Assembly: GCA_964624905.1 (NCBI GenBank)
Contig: CAZUYK010000008.1
Span: 3,565-67,564 of the forward strand
Source of the DNA: CAZRVH01 sp964624905
Lineage (GTDB): Bacteria > Patescibacteriota > Gracilibacteria > Peribacterales > Peribacteraceae
DNA: 64,000 bases
Direction of reading: 5' to 3'
Shown here: positions 33,713 through 42,346 of the stretch, piece after piece
Layout of the letters: each line of letters starts with the position of its first letter
Position numbering within the stretch: position 1 is the stretch's first letter
Made by a program: the position numbers and the translations under genes
Notes under the pieces: generated by a model
Database searches by the model: none
Told to the model about the DNA's origin: nothing
Seen by the model: only the letters and a program-made list of their open reading frames with translations

Positions 33713-33817
33713 TTAGAAGGAGACGGGAACCGACACGAGCGTCGACAGGGAAATTCCGAGGATGCAACCGATCATGATGAAGAGTGCGAAGCGGTTGCCG
33801 GGGGAGCGACGTTCCAT
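33713..33817 (-). CDS. Very small single-span membrane protein
   Basis: 34 residues: a basic start (ERRSPGNRF), one hydrophobic segment (ALFIMIGCILGISLSTLVSV) and a short tail. A TACCAT box ends eight bases before the ATG on the minus strand, like other leaderless genes here. No family recognised. Confidence 0.4.
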   Translation of the reverse strand: MERRSPGNRFALFIMIGCILGISLSTLVSVPVSF

Positions 33818-34057
33818 ATGAACAGATGGTAGCGATGATTTTCCCGATTTCGAGCAGATCAACTTGCGAAAAACCATGCGTTGTCAGTTCATTTTTTCAC
33901 GTATGTTTACGCGCGGGATTCGTATGATTCCACGGTGTTTATGGATCGTTGTATACGTGTTTAATTTTCGATGCATAGAACGATTCATTTCACGCGCGGA
34001 TAATCCTGATCCTATTCGGCGATTTGGAAAATATTTTTTATGCACTACAGTGTCCGC

Positions 34058-34459
34058 ATGCTGCACATCGCGCTCACCGTATTGCGGGATGAAGAAGGAA
34101 AATTCCTGTTCCAGTTTCGCGACGGCAATGCTCCGACGAACAAACTGCGCGTCACGTTCTTCGGCGGCAGCATCGATGCGGGTGAAGATCCTGCGCAAGC
34201 CGCGCTGCGCGAACTGAAGGAAGAGTTGGAACTCGACGTGGGGCCGGGGGAGCTGCGGCTCGTGGTCGCAAAGCCATGGCACCAGGAGGAATTGCACGAA
34301 GACGAAACGATGAACGTGTTCGAAGTGACGAAGCGCGTGTCGTGGGACGATATCCGCGTGCGCGAGGGGGCGGGCGCCGTATTCCTCACGAAGGAAGAAT
34401 TGCTGTCGCTGGAGATCGCCACCCCCTTCGTGAAGGAAGTGATGGCGGAATGTTTTTAA
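34058..34459 (+). CDS. Nudix hydrolase
   Basis: 133 residues. The Nudix box is GGSIDAGEDPAQAALRELKE followed by ELEL, preceded by a FQFRDGNAP strand typical of small nucleotide-cleaning Nudix enzymes. The ATG at 34058 is chosen because TACAGT ends six bases before it; an ATG at 34040 would add six residues. The 3' end overlaps the convergent Nudix gene by four bases. Confidence 0.82.
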   Translation: MLHIALTVLRDEEGKFLFQFRDGNAPTNKLRVTFFGGSIDAGEDPAQAALRELKEELELDVGPGELRLVVAKPWHQEELHEDETMNVFEVTKRVSWDDIRVREGAGAVFLTKEELLSLEIATPFVKEVMAECF

Positions 34460-34875
34460 GACGGCAGATGCGCGAGGATGTATTTTTTGATTTGCGGCGG
34501 GACGATGTTGATCTTGGATAGCTGGTCGACCGGCACCGTCACCACTTCGTAGAAATCCTTTTCATCGGACGCGAGCATCTTCGCGTCCTGCCCGCTGCCG
34601 ATGACGCCGCTGACGTACTCGCAAAGGAAAAATTTCTGTTCGGAAATCCTGTCTTCGGATTCGCGCGTCAGTTCCATCACGAATTCCCCGACGTTGATCT
34701 CGATGCCGATCTCTTCACGCACTTCGCGCTTCACGGCTTCCTCCAAGGTTTCCTCGCCCTCTACTCCCCCGCCGGGCGTCACCCAGTATTCCTTCCTACG
34801 CCACTTGCGGTGGATCAGGATAAGACTCCCGTCGTGGAAAATGATCGCCCGTGAGCTGACGCGATGTTCTTTCAT
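34456..34875 (-). CDS. Nudix hydrolase downstream of tRNA-Arg
   Basis: 139 residues. The Nudix box is GGGVEGEETLEEAVKREVREE followed by IGI, with the preceding WVTPGGG strand, as in MutT-like and DR-type Nudix proteins. Its ATG lies only five bases after the CCA end of tRNA-Arg(TCG) on the same strand, so the message may be released by tRNA 3' processing. Confidence 0.85.
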   Translation of the reverse strand: MKEHRVSSRAIIFHDGSLILIHRKWRRKEYWVTPGGGVEGEETLEEAVKREVREEIGIEINVGEFVMELTRESEDRISEQKFFLCEYVSGVIGSGQDAKMLASDEKDFYEVVTVPVDQLSKINIVPPQIKKYILAHLPS

Positions 34876-34880
34876 AAAAA

Positions 34881-34957
34881 TGGTACCCGCGGCAGGAATT
34901 GAACCCACGACCTTCTGGTTCGAAGCCAGACGCTCTATCCAACTGAGCTACGCGGGC
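34881..34957 (-). tRNA. tRNA-Arg (anticodon TCG)
   Basis: In minus sense GCCCGCG...CGCGGGT acceptor, anticodon arm TCTGG-CTTCGAA-CCAGA giving TCG (codon CGA), T-loop GGTTCAATTCC and encoded CCA. A TATAAT box (34973-34968) precedes it by about ten bases. Confidence 0.93.
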
Positions 34958-35073
34958 AGGTATCCCTATTATAGCCTAAAACAAGCCAGATACCGAGCCC
35001 ATCTAATTCCACCATTTGATCATCCAAGGCACCGGATATTGAGTAAAGCTAGGAAAACGGTATCGTAATCCAC

Positions 35074-35493
35074 ATGAAAACACTTCCTGCTTTTCAAAAC
35101 CTGAAAGAACGGATCCCCGCGAAATGGAGAGCGTTTATCGTCGGCTGCATGATCCCCTTCGCGGCGGTCAGCATTACTGCGGCACCCCTTCCGCTCACGC
35201 TAAGGGGAATCGCGGGCCTCATTTTCATTCCCATGTTCCTGCTCGATGTGGTGTTCCAATGGTTAGGCGCCCCCGTCTCGATTCTTTCCGATACACACCC
35301 ACGCAAGGCATGGCTCATCGGCTTGATCCTCTTCGCGGTGATGACATTGATCTACGGATTGGTCGGCATGCTCGTAGCGCCGTTGTTCCGCAAAGTACCT
35401 GCTACTGTCGCCACGACGTTGGGATACATTCTCATCGTGTTAAGCCTCATCGGAGTGGCATACCTTGCGATGGAAAGTACGCGGTATATCTGA
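35074..35493 (+). CDS. Four-helix membrane protein
   Basis: 139 residues with about four hydrophobic stretches. The first follows a basic start (KERIPAKWR), and the last two form a hairpin near the C-terminus. No family recognised. A TATCGT box ends seven bases before the ATG. Confidence 0.6.
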   Translation: MKTLPAFQNLKERIPAKWRAFIVGCMIPFAAVSITAAPLPLTLRGIAGLIFIPMFLLDVVFQWLGAPVSILSDTHPRKAWLIGLILFAVMTLIYGLVGMLVAPLFRKVPATVATTLGYILIVLSLIGVAYLAMESTRYI

Positions 35494-35518
35494 GCATTAC
35501 CATCCCCCCATCCAAACA

Positions 35519-35845
35519 ATGGAATCATCCAAATCCCTGACCAGTATTGCACCTTGGATCTACGGCGCTGCCTGCGGATTCTTCGCCGCATGGATTCCAC
35601 TGCCTCCGTTTCCATACTGGTGGGCAGTACACTATTACGAAACATACACGCCAGGAAATTGGAATGCGCTTGTCTTTCTATTTCACCTGACACTGCTGTC
35701 CGTAGGCGGCTTCATCGCGGGCGGAATCCTCACGAATACTCTCTACGCGAAATACAAAAAGGCTTTCCAATTGGTGGGAATCGCAAGCATCATCGGAGGC
35801 CTCTGCGGATTGGCCACCCTTTCGGACATACTGTCGCGTTCCTAA
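35519..35845 (+). CDS. Three-helix membrane protein
   Basis: 108 residues, Trp/Tyr-rich loop (WIPLPPFPYWWAVHYYETY) between the first and second helix, then two more helices. No family recognised. The stop codon overlaps that of ntpD on the other strand. It probably shares a transcript with the preceding membrane gene. Confidence 0.55.
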   Translation: MESSKSLTSIAPWIYGAACGFFAAWIPLPPFPYWWAVHYYETYTPGNWNALVFLFHLTLLSVGGFIAGGILTNTLYAKYKKAFQLVGIASIIGGLCGLATLSDILSRS

Positions 35846-36471
35846 TTTTCCTTCTCCTCCAAGCTCGCCTTCACGCGCATGACGCCCACGATGGCGGCGC
35901 GCTCGGATTCGTCGAGCTTCATCTTAATGAACTTCACCGTGTCCTTCAGATCGGGGATCATCTTGTACTCCAGCGCGTTCACGCGGCGGCGGGTGGTTTC
36001 CAGTTCGATCGCCATGTTCTCCGCCTGCTTCTCGATCTGCGCCAGCTGCACGAGCATATCGAACACCGTTTCTAGCGAGGTCACGGCATCATCCAGCAGC
36101 GCGTTGGTGGTCGGATAGCCGTAGGTGCGGATGGATCCTTCGCGCTTCAGCTTGAAGACCGGAATTTTCACGCTCATCACGTTCTTGGTTTCCACCGTCA
36201 GTTCCACGGTCGCCTGCGGGCTGCTGAGGGCGTTCTCCATATATCCGGGCGGCATCCATGCGGACGCGATGAGGAAGTTGCGGAACGCCGCCTGCAGTTC
36301 CCCTTCCACGCGCACGCGCAGCTGGCGGGCATCGCGGATGATGGCCATGAACGCCTGCATGAGTCCGTCCTGCTTGTCTTTGAGCAGCTTGTGGCCTCGC
36401 TCCGACGCTTTGGTGCGTCGCTTGAGGTCCATGAGGGCCATGCGGGTGGGATTGACGTTGAGGAGGGCCAT
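35842..36471 (-). CDS. ntpD: V-type ATPase subunit D
   Basis: 209 residues, normal for subunit D, the central rotor axle. The N-terminal NPTRMALMDLKRRTKASERGHKLLKDK and the C-terminal RRRVNALEYKMIPDLKDTVKFI are the paired coiled-coil arms of the family. It is the last gene of the operon. It is preceded by a C-rich leader without Shine-Dalgarno. Confidence 0.93.
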   Translation of the reverse strand: MALLNVNPTRMALMDLKRRTKASERGHKLLKDKQDGLMQAFMAIIRDARQLRVRVEGELQAAFRNFLIASAWMPPGYMENALSSPQATVELTVETKNVMSVKIPVFKLKREGSIRTYGYPTTNALLDDAVTSLETVFDMLVQLAQIEKQAENMAIELETTRRRVNALEYKMIPDLKDTVKFIKMKLDESERAAIVGVMRVKASLEEKEN

Positions 36472-36505
36472 GATTAAGGGTTGGGGTTAGGGTTGGGGCG
36501 TCGGG

Positions 36506-37927
36506 TTACTTCTTCGGCAAATACTTCTCGATCTGCGCGCCCTTCACGCGCTTCAGTTCGTTCTTCGGAAGCTCGGTGAGGAGCGACCATCCGATGGTGA
36601 GGGAATCGAAGATGGAACGGTTCTCGGTATCGCCCTGCGTGATGAACTCGCGTTCGAAACGATCGGCGAAGCGCAGATAGGCGCGGTCGACGTCATTCAG
36701 GGAGGATTCGCCGAGGATCACCGCGAGTTCGCGCACTTCCACTCCTCGGGCGTAGGCGGCGGTGAGCTGGGCATCCATTCCCGAGTGGTCTTCGCGCGTG
36801 ACTCCGTCGCCCTGCGCCTTTCCTTTCAAGCGGGAGAGCGATCCCATCGGGATGACCGGCGGGGTGATACCCTTCTGGAACAGGCCGCGATCGAGGCGGA
36901 TCTGCCCTTCGGTGATGTATCCGGTGAGATCCGGGATCGGATGGGTCACATCGTCTTCCGGCATCGTAAGGATGGGGATCTGCGTGATGGAACCGTCGCG
37001 TCCGCGGATGCGGCCTGCCCTCTCGTACAAGGTGGCAAGGTCGGTGTACATGTATCCCGGATAGCCGCGGCGTCCCGGCACTTCCTTGCGGGCGGCGGAG
37101 ACTTCGCGCAGCGCTTCGCAGTAGTTCGTCATGTCGGTGAGGATCACGGTGACGTGGTAGCCTTTCTCGAATGCGAGGTATTCGGCCGTCGTGAGAGCGA
37201 GGCGCGGGGTGGCGATACGCTCCACCACCGGATCGGCTGCGGTGTTGATGAACAGGACCGCGCGGGAGAGTGCCCCCGTCTTTTCGAATTCCCTCTGGAA
37301 GAACTGCGCTTCTTCGAACGTGACTCCCATGGCCGCGAAGACCACGGCGAACTTCTCATCCTTTCCTGCCTCCCCACGCTCGGCGCCTCCCGTCTCCACT
37401 TCCTTCTCCGTGAGCACGCGCGCCTGGCGGGCGATCTGCGCCGCGAGCTGGCTGTGCGGCAGACCGGCACCCGAGAAGATCGGGAGCTTCTGTCCGCGCA
37501 CGAGCGTGTTCAGAACGTCGATGGTGGAAATACCCGTTTGGATAAAGTCGTCCGGGAATTCGCGCACCGCGGGGTTGATCGGGTTTCCGTTGATGTCGAG
37601 CTTCTCCTCCGGAAGGATCGCGGCGCCACCGTCGATGGGGGTACCGGATCCGTTGAACATGCGCCCGAGCATTTCCTCGGATACGGCGAGTTCGAAGGTG
37701 CGGCCGAGGAAACGGACTTTCGTCCCTTCGGTGGCCGCGCCCTGCGTGGATTCGAAGAGCTGGACGACGGCCGTGTCCTCGCGGGCTTCGAGCACTTTGC
37801 CGAGGCGGCGGGTGCCGTCGGCGAGCTCGACTTCGCAGAGTTCATCGTACGCGACATCCTTGATGCCCTTCACGATCATGAGAGGGCCCGTGATGTCGTT
37901 GACGGTCTTGTAGGCGATTGTAGACAT
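36506..37927 (-). CDS. ntpB: V-type ATPase subunit B
   Basis: 473 residues, normal for the non-catalytic B subunit. Contains FSGAGLPHSQLAAQIARQA (the degenerate P-loop region of B), YPGYMYTDLATLYERAGRI and GSITQIPILTMPEDD. Located directly after ntpA as in all V-type operons. It forms the A3B3 head with subunit A. Confidence 0.96.
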   Translation of the reverse strand: MSTIAYKTVNDITGPLMIVKGIKDVAYDELCEVELADGTRRLGKVLEAREDTAVVQLFESTQGAATEGTKVRFLGRTFELAVSEEMLGRMFNGSGTPIDGGAAILPEEKLDINGNPINPAVREFPDDFIQTGISTIDVLNTLVRGQKLPIFSGAGLPHSQLAAQIARQARVLTEKEVETGGAERGEAGKDEKFAVVFAAMGVTFEEAQFFQREFEKTGALSRAVLFINTAADPVVERIATPRLALTTAEYLAFEKGYHVTVILTDMTNYCEALREVSAARKEVPGRRGYPGYMYTDLATLYERAGRIRGRDGSITQIPILTMPEDDVTHPIPDLTGYITEGQIRLDRGLFQKGITPPVIPMGSLSRLKGKAQGDGVTREDHSGMDAQLTAAYARGVEVRELAVILGESSLNDVDRAYLRFADRFEREFITQGDTENRSIFDSLTIGWSLLTELPKNELKRVKGAQIEKYLPKK

Positions 37928-37948
37928 AGGGGTTGGGGAGTGGTGAGC

Positions 37949-39709
37949 TTAAGCGGAAACGGCAAGGGCGGAGATCTGATCTTCGATCGCGCGATCAAGC
38001 GCGTCGAATGCGTTCATCTGGTCTTCCGGAATGAAGTGGGCCTTCGCCATCTCTTCGCGGACCGCGAGCTGGCGGATGCGGTTCATGTCGAAGTCTTCCT
38101 GCTCGACGACCGGCAACGCGAGATCGAAGAAGCGGAGGATTCCGCCGAGGATACGGGCCTGCTTGGCGAGGGACGTGTAGGCGTCGGTGGGATCGAAAGC
38201 GTTCTGGAAGAGGAAGTCCTCGCGGATCATGCGGGTGACTTCCAGGGTGAGCTGGTCTTTGGGCGACAAGGCTTCCGTACCGACGAGACGAACGATTTCC
38301 TCCAGCTTGCTTTCCTGCTGGAGCATGGAGAGGGCGCGCTCGCGGTTGCTCATGAATGTCTGGGAGACCTTCGAGGCGTAGAAATCACGGAGGTTATCGG
38401 CGTAGAGCGTGTAGCTCTGGAGCCAGTTGATGGCGGGGAAGTGACGACGGTACGCGAGCTTCGCGTCGAGTGCCCAGAAGACCTTGGTCACGCGGAGCGT
38501 GTTCTGCGTCACCGGCTCGGAGAAGTCTCCTCCCGGAGGCGACACGGCGCCGATGACGGTGAGGGACCCCTTGCGGTCGTCATTGCCCAAGCATTCGACG
38601 ACACCCGCGCGCTCGTAGAAGCCCGCGGTGCGGGATCCGAGATACGCGGGATATCCTTCCTCACCCGGCATTTCTTCCAAGCGTCCGGACATTTCGCGCA
38701 TGGCTTCCGCCCAGCGGGACGTGGAGTCGGCCATCAAGGCGACGTCGTAGCCCATGTCGCGGTAATACTCGGCGATGGTGATACCCGTGTAGACGGATGC
38801 TTCGCGCGCCGCCACCGGCATGTTCGACGTGTTGGCGACGAGGATGGTGCGCTTCATGAGGGGTTCGCCGGAGTTCGGATCGATGAGGTGCGGGAATTCC
38901 GTGAGCACTTCCGTCATTTCGTTTCCGCGCTCGCCGCAACCGATGTACACGATCACCTGGGCGTCGCAGTACTTCGCGAGTCCCTGCTGCGTCACGGTCT
39001 TTCCGGCTCCGAACGGCCCCGGGATCGCTCCCGCGCCGCCCTTGGCGATGGGGAAGAGCGTATCGAGGATGCGCGTTCCTGTTGCGAGAGGTTCGGTGGG
39101 AAGCAGTTTTCTCTTGGTCGGACGCGCCATGCGGATCGGCCACTTCTGGAGCATGCACACGTCGACGTCGCCTTTGTCCGTCTCGATGACGGCGATAACG
39201 TCTTCGATGACATGGCTGCCGGACTTGATCGATTTCACAGTTCCCTTGATACCCGGCGGGACCATCACTTTATGCAAAATAAGGGTCGTTTCCTGGACGG
39301 TGCCAAGCACGTCTCCCTGCGCCACTTCGTCCCCCTTCTTCGCGACCGCTTCGAAATCCCACTTCTGCGTGCGGCTGATTCCCGGGACGGAAATACCGCG
39401 CGTGATGTACGGGCTCTTCGCCTCCTTTTCGATGAGCTCCAACGGACGCTGGATACCGTCGTAGATAGAGGTCATAAGACCCGGGGCGAGTTCGACGCTG
39501 AGGGTGGCGCCCGTGAGTTCCACCGGAGCACCCGGCTTGATGCCGGATGTTTCCTCGTAGACCTGGATAGACGCCTGGTCGCCGTGCAACTCGATGACTT
39601 CGCCGATCAGGCGCTCTTCGGCCACGCGGACGACTTCGTACATCTTCGCCTTGGACATTCCTTTGGCGACGACGAGCGGGCCGGAAACTTTGATAATGGT
39701 TGCGGACAT
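37949..39709 (-). CDS. ntpA: V-type ATPase catalytic subunit A
   Basis: 586 residues, full length. P-loop GPFGAGKT is at residues 231-238 and the catalytic GERGNEMTEVL segment follows. The bulge/non-homologous region typical of subunit A lies between about 115 and 190. The DSTSRWAEAMREMSGRLEEM block is diagnostic. It is the site of ATP synthesis or hydrolysis. Confidence 0.97.
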   Translation of the reverse strand: MSATIIKVSGPLVVAKGMSKAKMYEVVRVAEERLIGEVIELHGDQASIQVYEETSGIKPGAPVELTGATLSVELAPGLMTSIYDGIQRPLELIEKEAKSPYITRGISVPGISRTQKWDFEAVAKKGDEVAQGDVLGTVQETTLILHKVMVPPGIKGTVKSIKSGSHVIEDVIAVIETDKGDVDVCMLQKWPIRMARPTKRKLLPTEPLATGTRILDTLFPIAKGGAGAIPGPFGAGKTVTQQGLAKYCDAQVIVYIGCGERGNEMTEVLTEFPHLIDPNSGEPLMKRTILVANTSNMPVAAREASVYTGITIAEYYRDMGYDVALMADSTSRWAEAMREMSGRLEEMPGEEGYPAYLGSRTAGFYERAGVVECLGNDDRKGSLTVIGAVSPPGGDFSEPVTQNTLRVTKVFWALDAKLAYRRHFPAINWLQSYTLYADNLRDFYASKVSQTFMSNRERALSMLQQESKLEEIVRLVGTEALSPKDQLTLEVTRMIREDFLFQNAFDPTDAYTSLAKQARILGGILRFFDLALPVVEQEDFDMNRIRQLAVREEMAKAHFIPEDQMNAFDALDRAIEDQISALAVSA

Positions 39710-39736
39710 AAGAGAATGGAGAATGGAAAGTGGGAA

Positions 39737-40087
39737 TTACTGGAGGATGTTCGAGCCGATGGCGTGCTCGGTGATTTTCTTGAGGCGCTCGAGCCCGTAG
39801 CCCGTCCCGCCCGCGACGGCGGGCAGCGGAATGATGGCCGGGAGTGCGCCGCGCGAGAGGCGTCGTTCGTCATCGGGACTCAGGGCGGACATGATGTCTT
39901 CCGTCGCGAACACGATTCCGTAGACGTTGCGTGCGATGCCGCGCTCTTCCACAGCGTCTTTCTTCAGGCGATGCAGGGCGGCGATCCCCTCCTGCGGCGT
40001 ATTGACCGGAACGGTGTCCACGCCCAGCAACGCGAAACCCGAGATGGATTCCTGCGGGCCGACGATGGCGATGCGATAGGTGGACAT
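39737..40087 (-). CDS. ntpG: V-type ATPase subunit F (NtpG)
   Basis: 116 residues, size normal for the small rotor subunit F. It begins YRIAIVGPQESISGFALLGVD, matching the family's Rossmann-like start, and ends in a helix. Its start is two bases after the stop of ntpC. Called F in most V/A-type systems and NtpG in Enterococcus hirae. Confidence 0.9.
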   Translation of the reverse strand: MSTYRIAIVGPQESISGFALLGVDTVPVNTPQEGIAALHRLKKDAVEERGIARNVYGIVFATEDIMSALSPDDERRLSRGALPAIIPLPAVAGGTGYGLERLKKITEHAIGSNILQ

Positions 40088-40089
40088 GA

Positions 40090-41106
40090 TCAGGCGGAAT
40101 AATGGGTGGAAGGCAGGAACGGCGGAAGCACGCGCTTGATTTCCTGGGGGGACAGTTGGTTGCGCTTCCCGATGAAGATGAAGCGGATGAGGCGGATATG
40201 CGCCAACGCGATCGCCGCGAAGGCGAATGCCGGTTCGACCGTGAGAGGCACGCTCCACATGCGTCCTATATCGCCTGCCGTGATACGCGCGGAGGCGCGC
40301 TCGAACAGCACGGCGTCTTTCGCGAGATCGAAGACATCGTTTCCCAGGATGGCGTAATACGGGGATCGCGAGACCGCCGCGCGCAGGGATTCCTGCGTGG
40401 AACCGAACGACGCGACCGGCATGAGCCCTCCTTTCAGAAGCGACGGGGCGACATCCCCAACACCGCCGTTGATAAGGCGCACCGCGGTACGGATATTCGT
40501 GAGATCGATGCGGTGCCGCACGTACCCGAGGATATCTTTGCTGCCGCTTTCCTTGGCCAGGGCCAACTGACGGTCCGCGATGTATTGCATCGCAAGGACA
40601 TCGATGGAAGCGGCCGCCGGGTTCTGGAGTGTTTTCGTTTGCCCGACGAATGCGACGAGCGCCGCGGGGAGCGACGCATGGGCCGATCCGTCCGCCACGA
40701 GCGTTTCCACGAGCGCAGTATCGAACGACGTGACGCCCCGTTCCGGCTTGGCGCTCACGGGACTCGTGAGGCCGTGGTGTTTCTTCAGGAAATACGCGAG
40801 GAACGGCAAATCCCCGTCCATCCACAGGATATCGAAGACGGGGCGCTTGCTCTCCGGAGCCATGGAATCGGCCTCCTTGCGTACCCACTGCTCCAGCATG
40901 GCCAGCAACGCATCCGCGTTCTCCGGGAGTGCGCCGAGCCTGCTCGTCAGTTTCAGCTCCGTCATGATCCTTTCGCATTCCGCGAGGTCATGGCTGCCCA
41001 GAAGGCGGTCCACGTCGGACTGTGCCAGCAGCAGTTGCTGCAGCACCGCAGTGCGTCCGGTAGCGAACGCAAAGTGTTGGCCGACGCTTGCTTCAAGCAA
41101 TGCCAT
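40090..41106 (-). CDS. ntpC: V-type ATPase subunit C (d-type)
   Basis: 338 residues, mostly helical, similar in size and position to the AC39/subunit C family that links the rotor ring to the axle. Its start overlaps the ntpE stop by one base. The internal ILGYVRHRIDLTNIRTAVRLI block is a family hallmark. Confidence 0.88.
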   Translation of the reverse strand: MALLEASVGQHFAFATGRTAVLQQLLLAQSDVDRLLGSHDLAECERIMTELKLTSRLGALPENADALLAMLEQWVRKEADSMAPESKRPVFDILWMDGDLPFLAYFLKKHHGLTSPVSAKPERGVTSFDTALVETLVADGSAHASLPAALVAFVGQTKTLQNPAAASIDVLAMQYIADRQLALAKESGSKDILGYVRHRIDLTNIRTAVRLINGGVGDVAPSLLKGGLMPVASFGSTQESLRAAVSRSPYYAILGNDVFDLAKDAVLFERASARITAGDIGRMWSVPLTVEPAFAFAAIALAHIRLIRFIFIGKRNQLSPQEIKRVLPPFLPSTHYSA

Positions 41107-41666
41107 TATCGGGAAGAAGAGAAAAGGGTGCGGAGGGTTTGCATTTCCGTGCGCGGACGGAAGACGTTCTGTACGAGATTCTCGTAGGTGCAGTCGCGCT
41201 CCTCGTGCTCGCCCTGGAAGAGGAAGCCTCCTTTTCCGGGAACGTCCTCGCCGAGCGTGAAGCGCTTATCCGCGATTTTCTTGAGGATCGCGCGATGCGC
41301 GGCGGTTGGACGGATGACGCCGGAACCGGGAATGCCGTCGAGCAGCGCTTCCAACAGTTTCTCCGCCTTGGCGGAGGGAAGTCCTGCAAGCGCATCCACC
41401 GTCCTATCGTAGACGGCATCGAGCAGGTCGCTCTTCATTTGCGTCACCTTGCGGCGGCGCTCCTGGAAGGCGTGTGCTTCCGCTTTCGCGAACAGCTCGT
41501 TCTTTCGGTCGTTCGTCCGGCGGACGATGTCCTGTTCGCGCTCGGCGATCCACTCCTTCGTTTCGCGCCTCAACGCTTCGACGCGTTTGGCATGCGCATC
41601 CTTCAGGCGTGCGATATCCGCATCCGTTTGGGACACAATGGCGTTGAGGAGATCGTGGAAAGGCAT
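41106..41666 (-). CDS. ntpE: V-type ATPase subunit E
   Basis: 186 residues: a long charged coiled-coil N-terminal half (about 15-80) and a globular C-terminal domain ending with the GGFLFQGEHEERDCTYENLVQ segment, typical of the peripheral stalk subunit E. In operon order between K and C. Confidence 0.9.
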   Translation of the reverse strand: MPFHDLLNAIVSQTDADIARLKDAHAKRVEALRRETKEWIAEREQDIVRRTNDRKNELFAKAEAHAFQERRRKVTQMKSDLLDAVYDRTVDALAGLPSAKAEKLLEALLDGIPGSGVIRPTAAHRAILKKIADKRFTLGEDVPGKGGFLFQGEHEERDCTYENLVQNVFRPRTEMQTLRTLFSSSR

Positions 41667-41684
41667 GGGAAAGGAAGAAAGGAA

Positions 41685-42302
41685 TTAGGCGATGCTCGTC
41701 TGGAACGCGTTCAACATGAAGAACGAGATAAGGAAGCCGAGGAGGGCGTACGTTTCGACGAGGGCAGCGAGCGTGATGACGCGTCCTGCGAGGCGGCCGT
41801 CCTTGGCAAGCATGCTAAGACCGGACGTACAGACCTTCGCCTGGTACGGGGCGGACGTGAGACACGTCACCGTAACCGGGATGAACGCGGCGAACAGGAT
41901 GAATCCCTGCGTAAGCGAGAGCGGCACTTCGCCGGAGATCACGGTTCCGTAGGAGAAGATGAAAAGAAGCGAGATAACCATTCCGTACAGACCCTGGGAA
42001 CCCGGGAGGACGGCGAGCGTAATGACCTTGCCCGCGAGATCCGGCTTTTCCGAGAGGAGTCCGGAACCTGCCTGTCCGATCATGCTGACTCCGAGGATGG
42101 AGCCGATGCACGGAAGGATGGTCGCCATGCCAGCGCCGATGAAGGCGATGAGCAACGCGAGCTGGGAACCCGTAACAACCGACGTGCCGGTCGTGGCAAC
42201 CGCATCGGCGACCTGCTCCTGCGCGAACGCGAGGGAGGGGAGAAGCATGAGGGCGGATCCTGCGATCGCAGCGGCGCCCTTGGAGAGAGAAAACTGTTTC
42301 AT
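41685..42302 (-). CDS. ntpK: V-type ATPase proteolipid subunit K
   Basis: 205 residues: a signal-peptide-like start (residues 1-27, ending SLAFA-Q) and four membrane helices made of two similar hairpins. The second hairpin holds the ion-binding Glu (LVETYALLG, E183). The first has the GSQGLYG motif (S102, Q103), and helix 3 has APYQAKV (Q154). In E. hirae NtpK the matching residues Thr64, Gln65, Gln110 and Glu139 bind sodium, so a sodium-driven enzyme is likely. Confidence 0.93.
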   Translation of the reverse strand: MKQFSLSKGAAAIAGSALMLLPSLAFAQEQVADAVATTGTSVVTGSQLALLIAFIGAGMATILPCIGSILGVSMIGQAGSGLLSEKPDLAGKVITLAVLPGSQGLYGMVISLLFIFSYGTVISGEVPLSLTQGFILFAAFIPVTVTCLTSAPYQAKVCTSGLSMLAKDGRLAGRVITLAALVETYALLGFLISFFMLNAFQTSIA

Positions 42303-42346
42303 AACAGTGGAAGAGAAAGGAAGTAAGAAAGGAATAACAAAGGAAA

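Noticed and set aside
36785..40102. A 1105-codon open frame on the plus strand
   Set aside because: It lies antisense to ntpB, ntpA and the end of ntpF/G genes, which are certain. Long antisense frames are expected in high-GC coding DNA and its translation has no recognisable domain.
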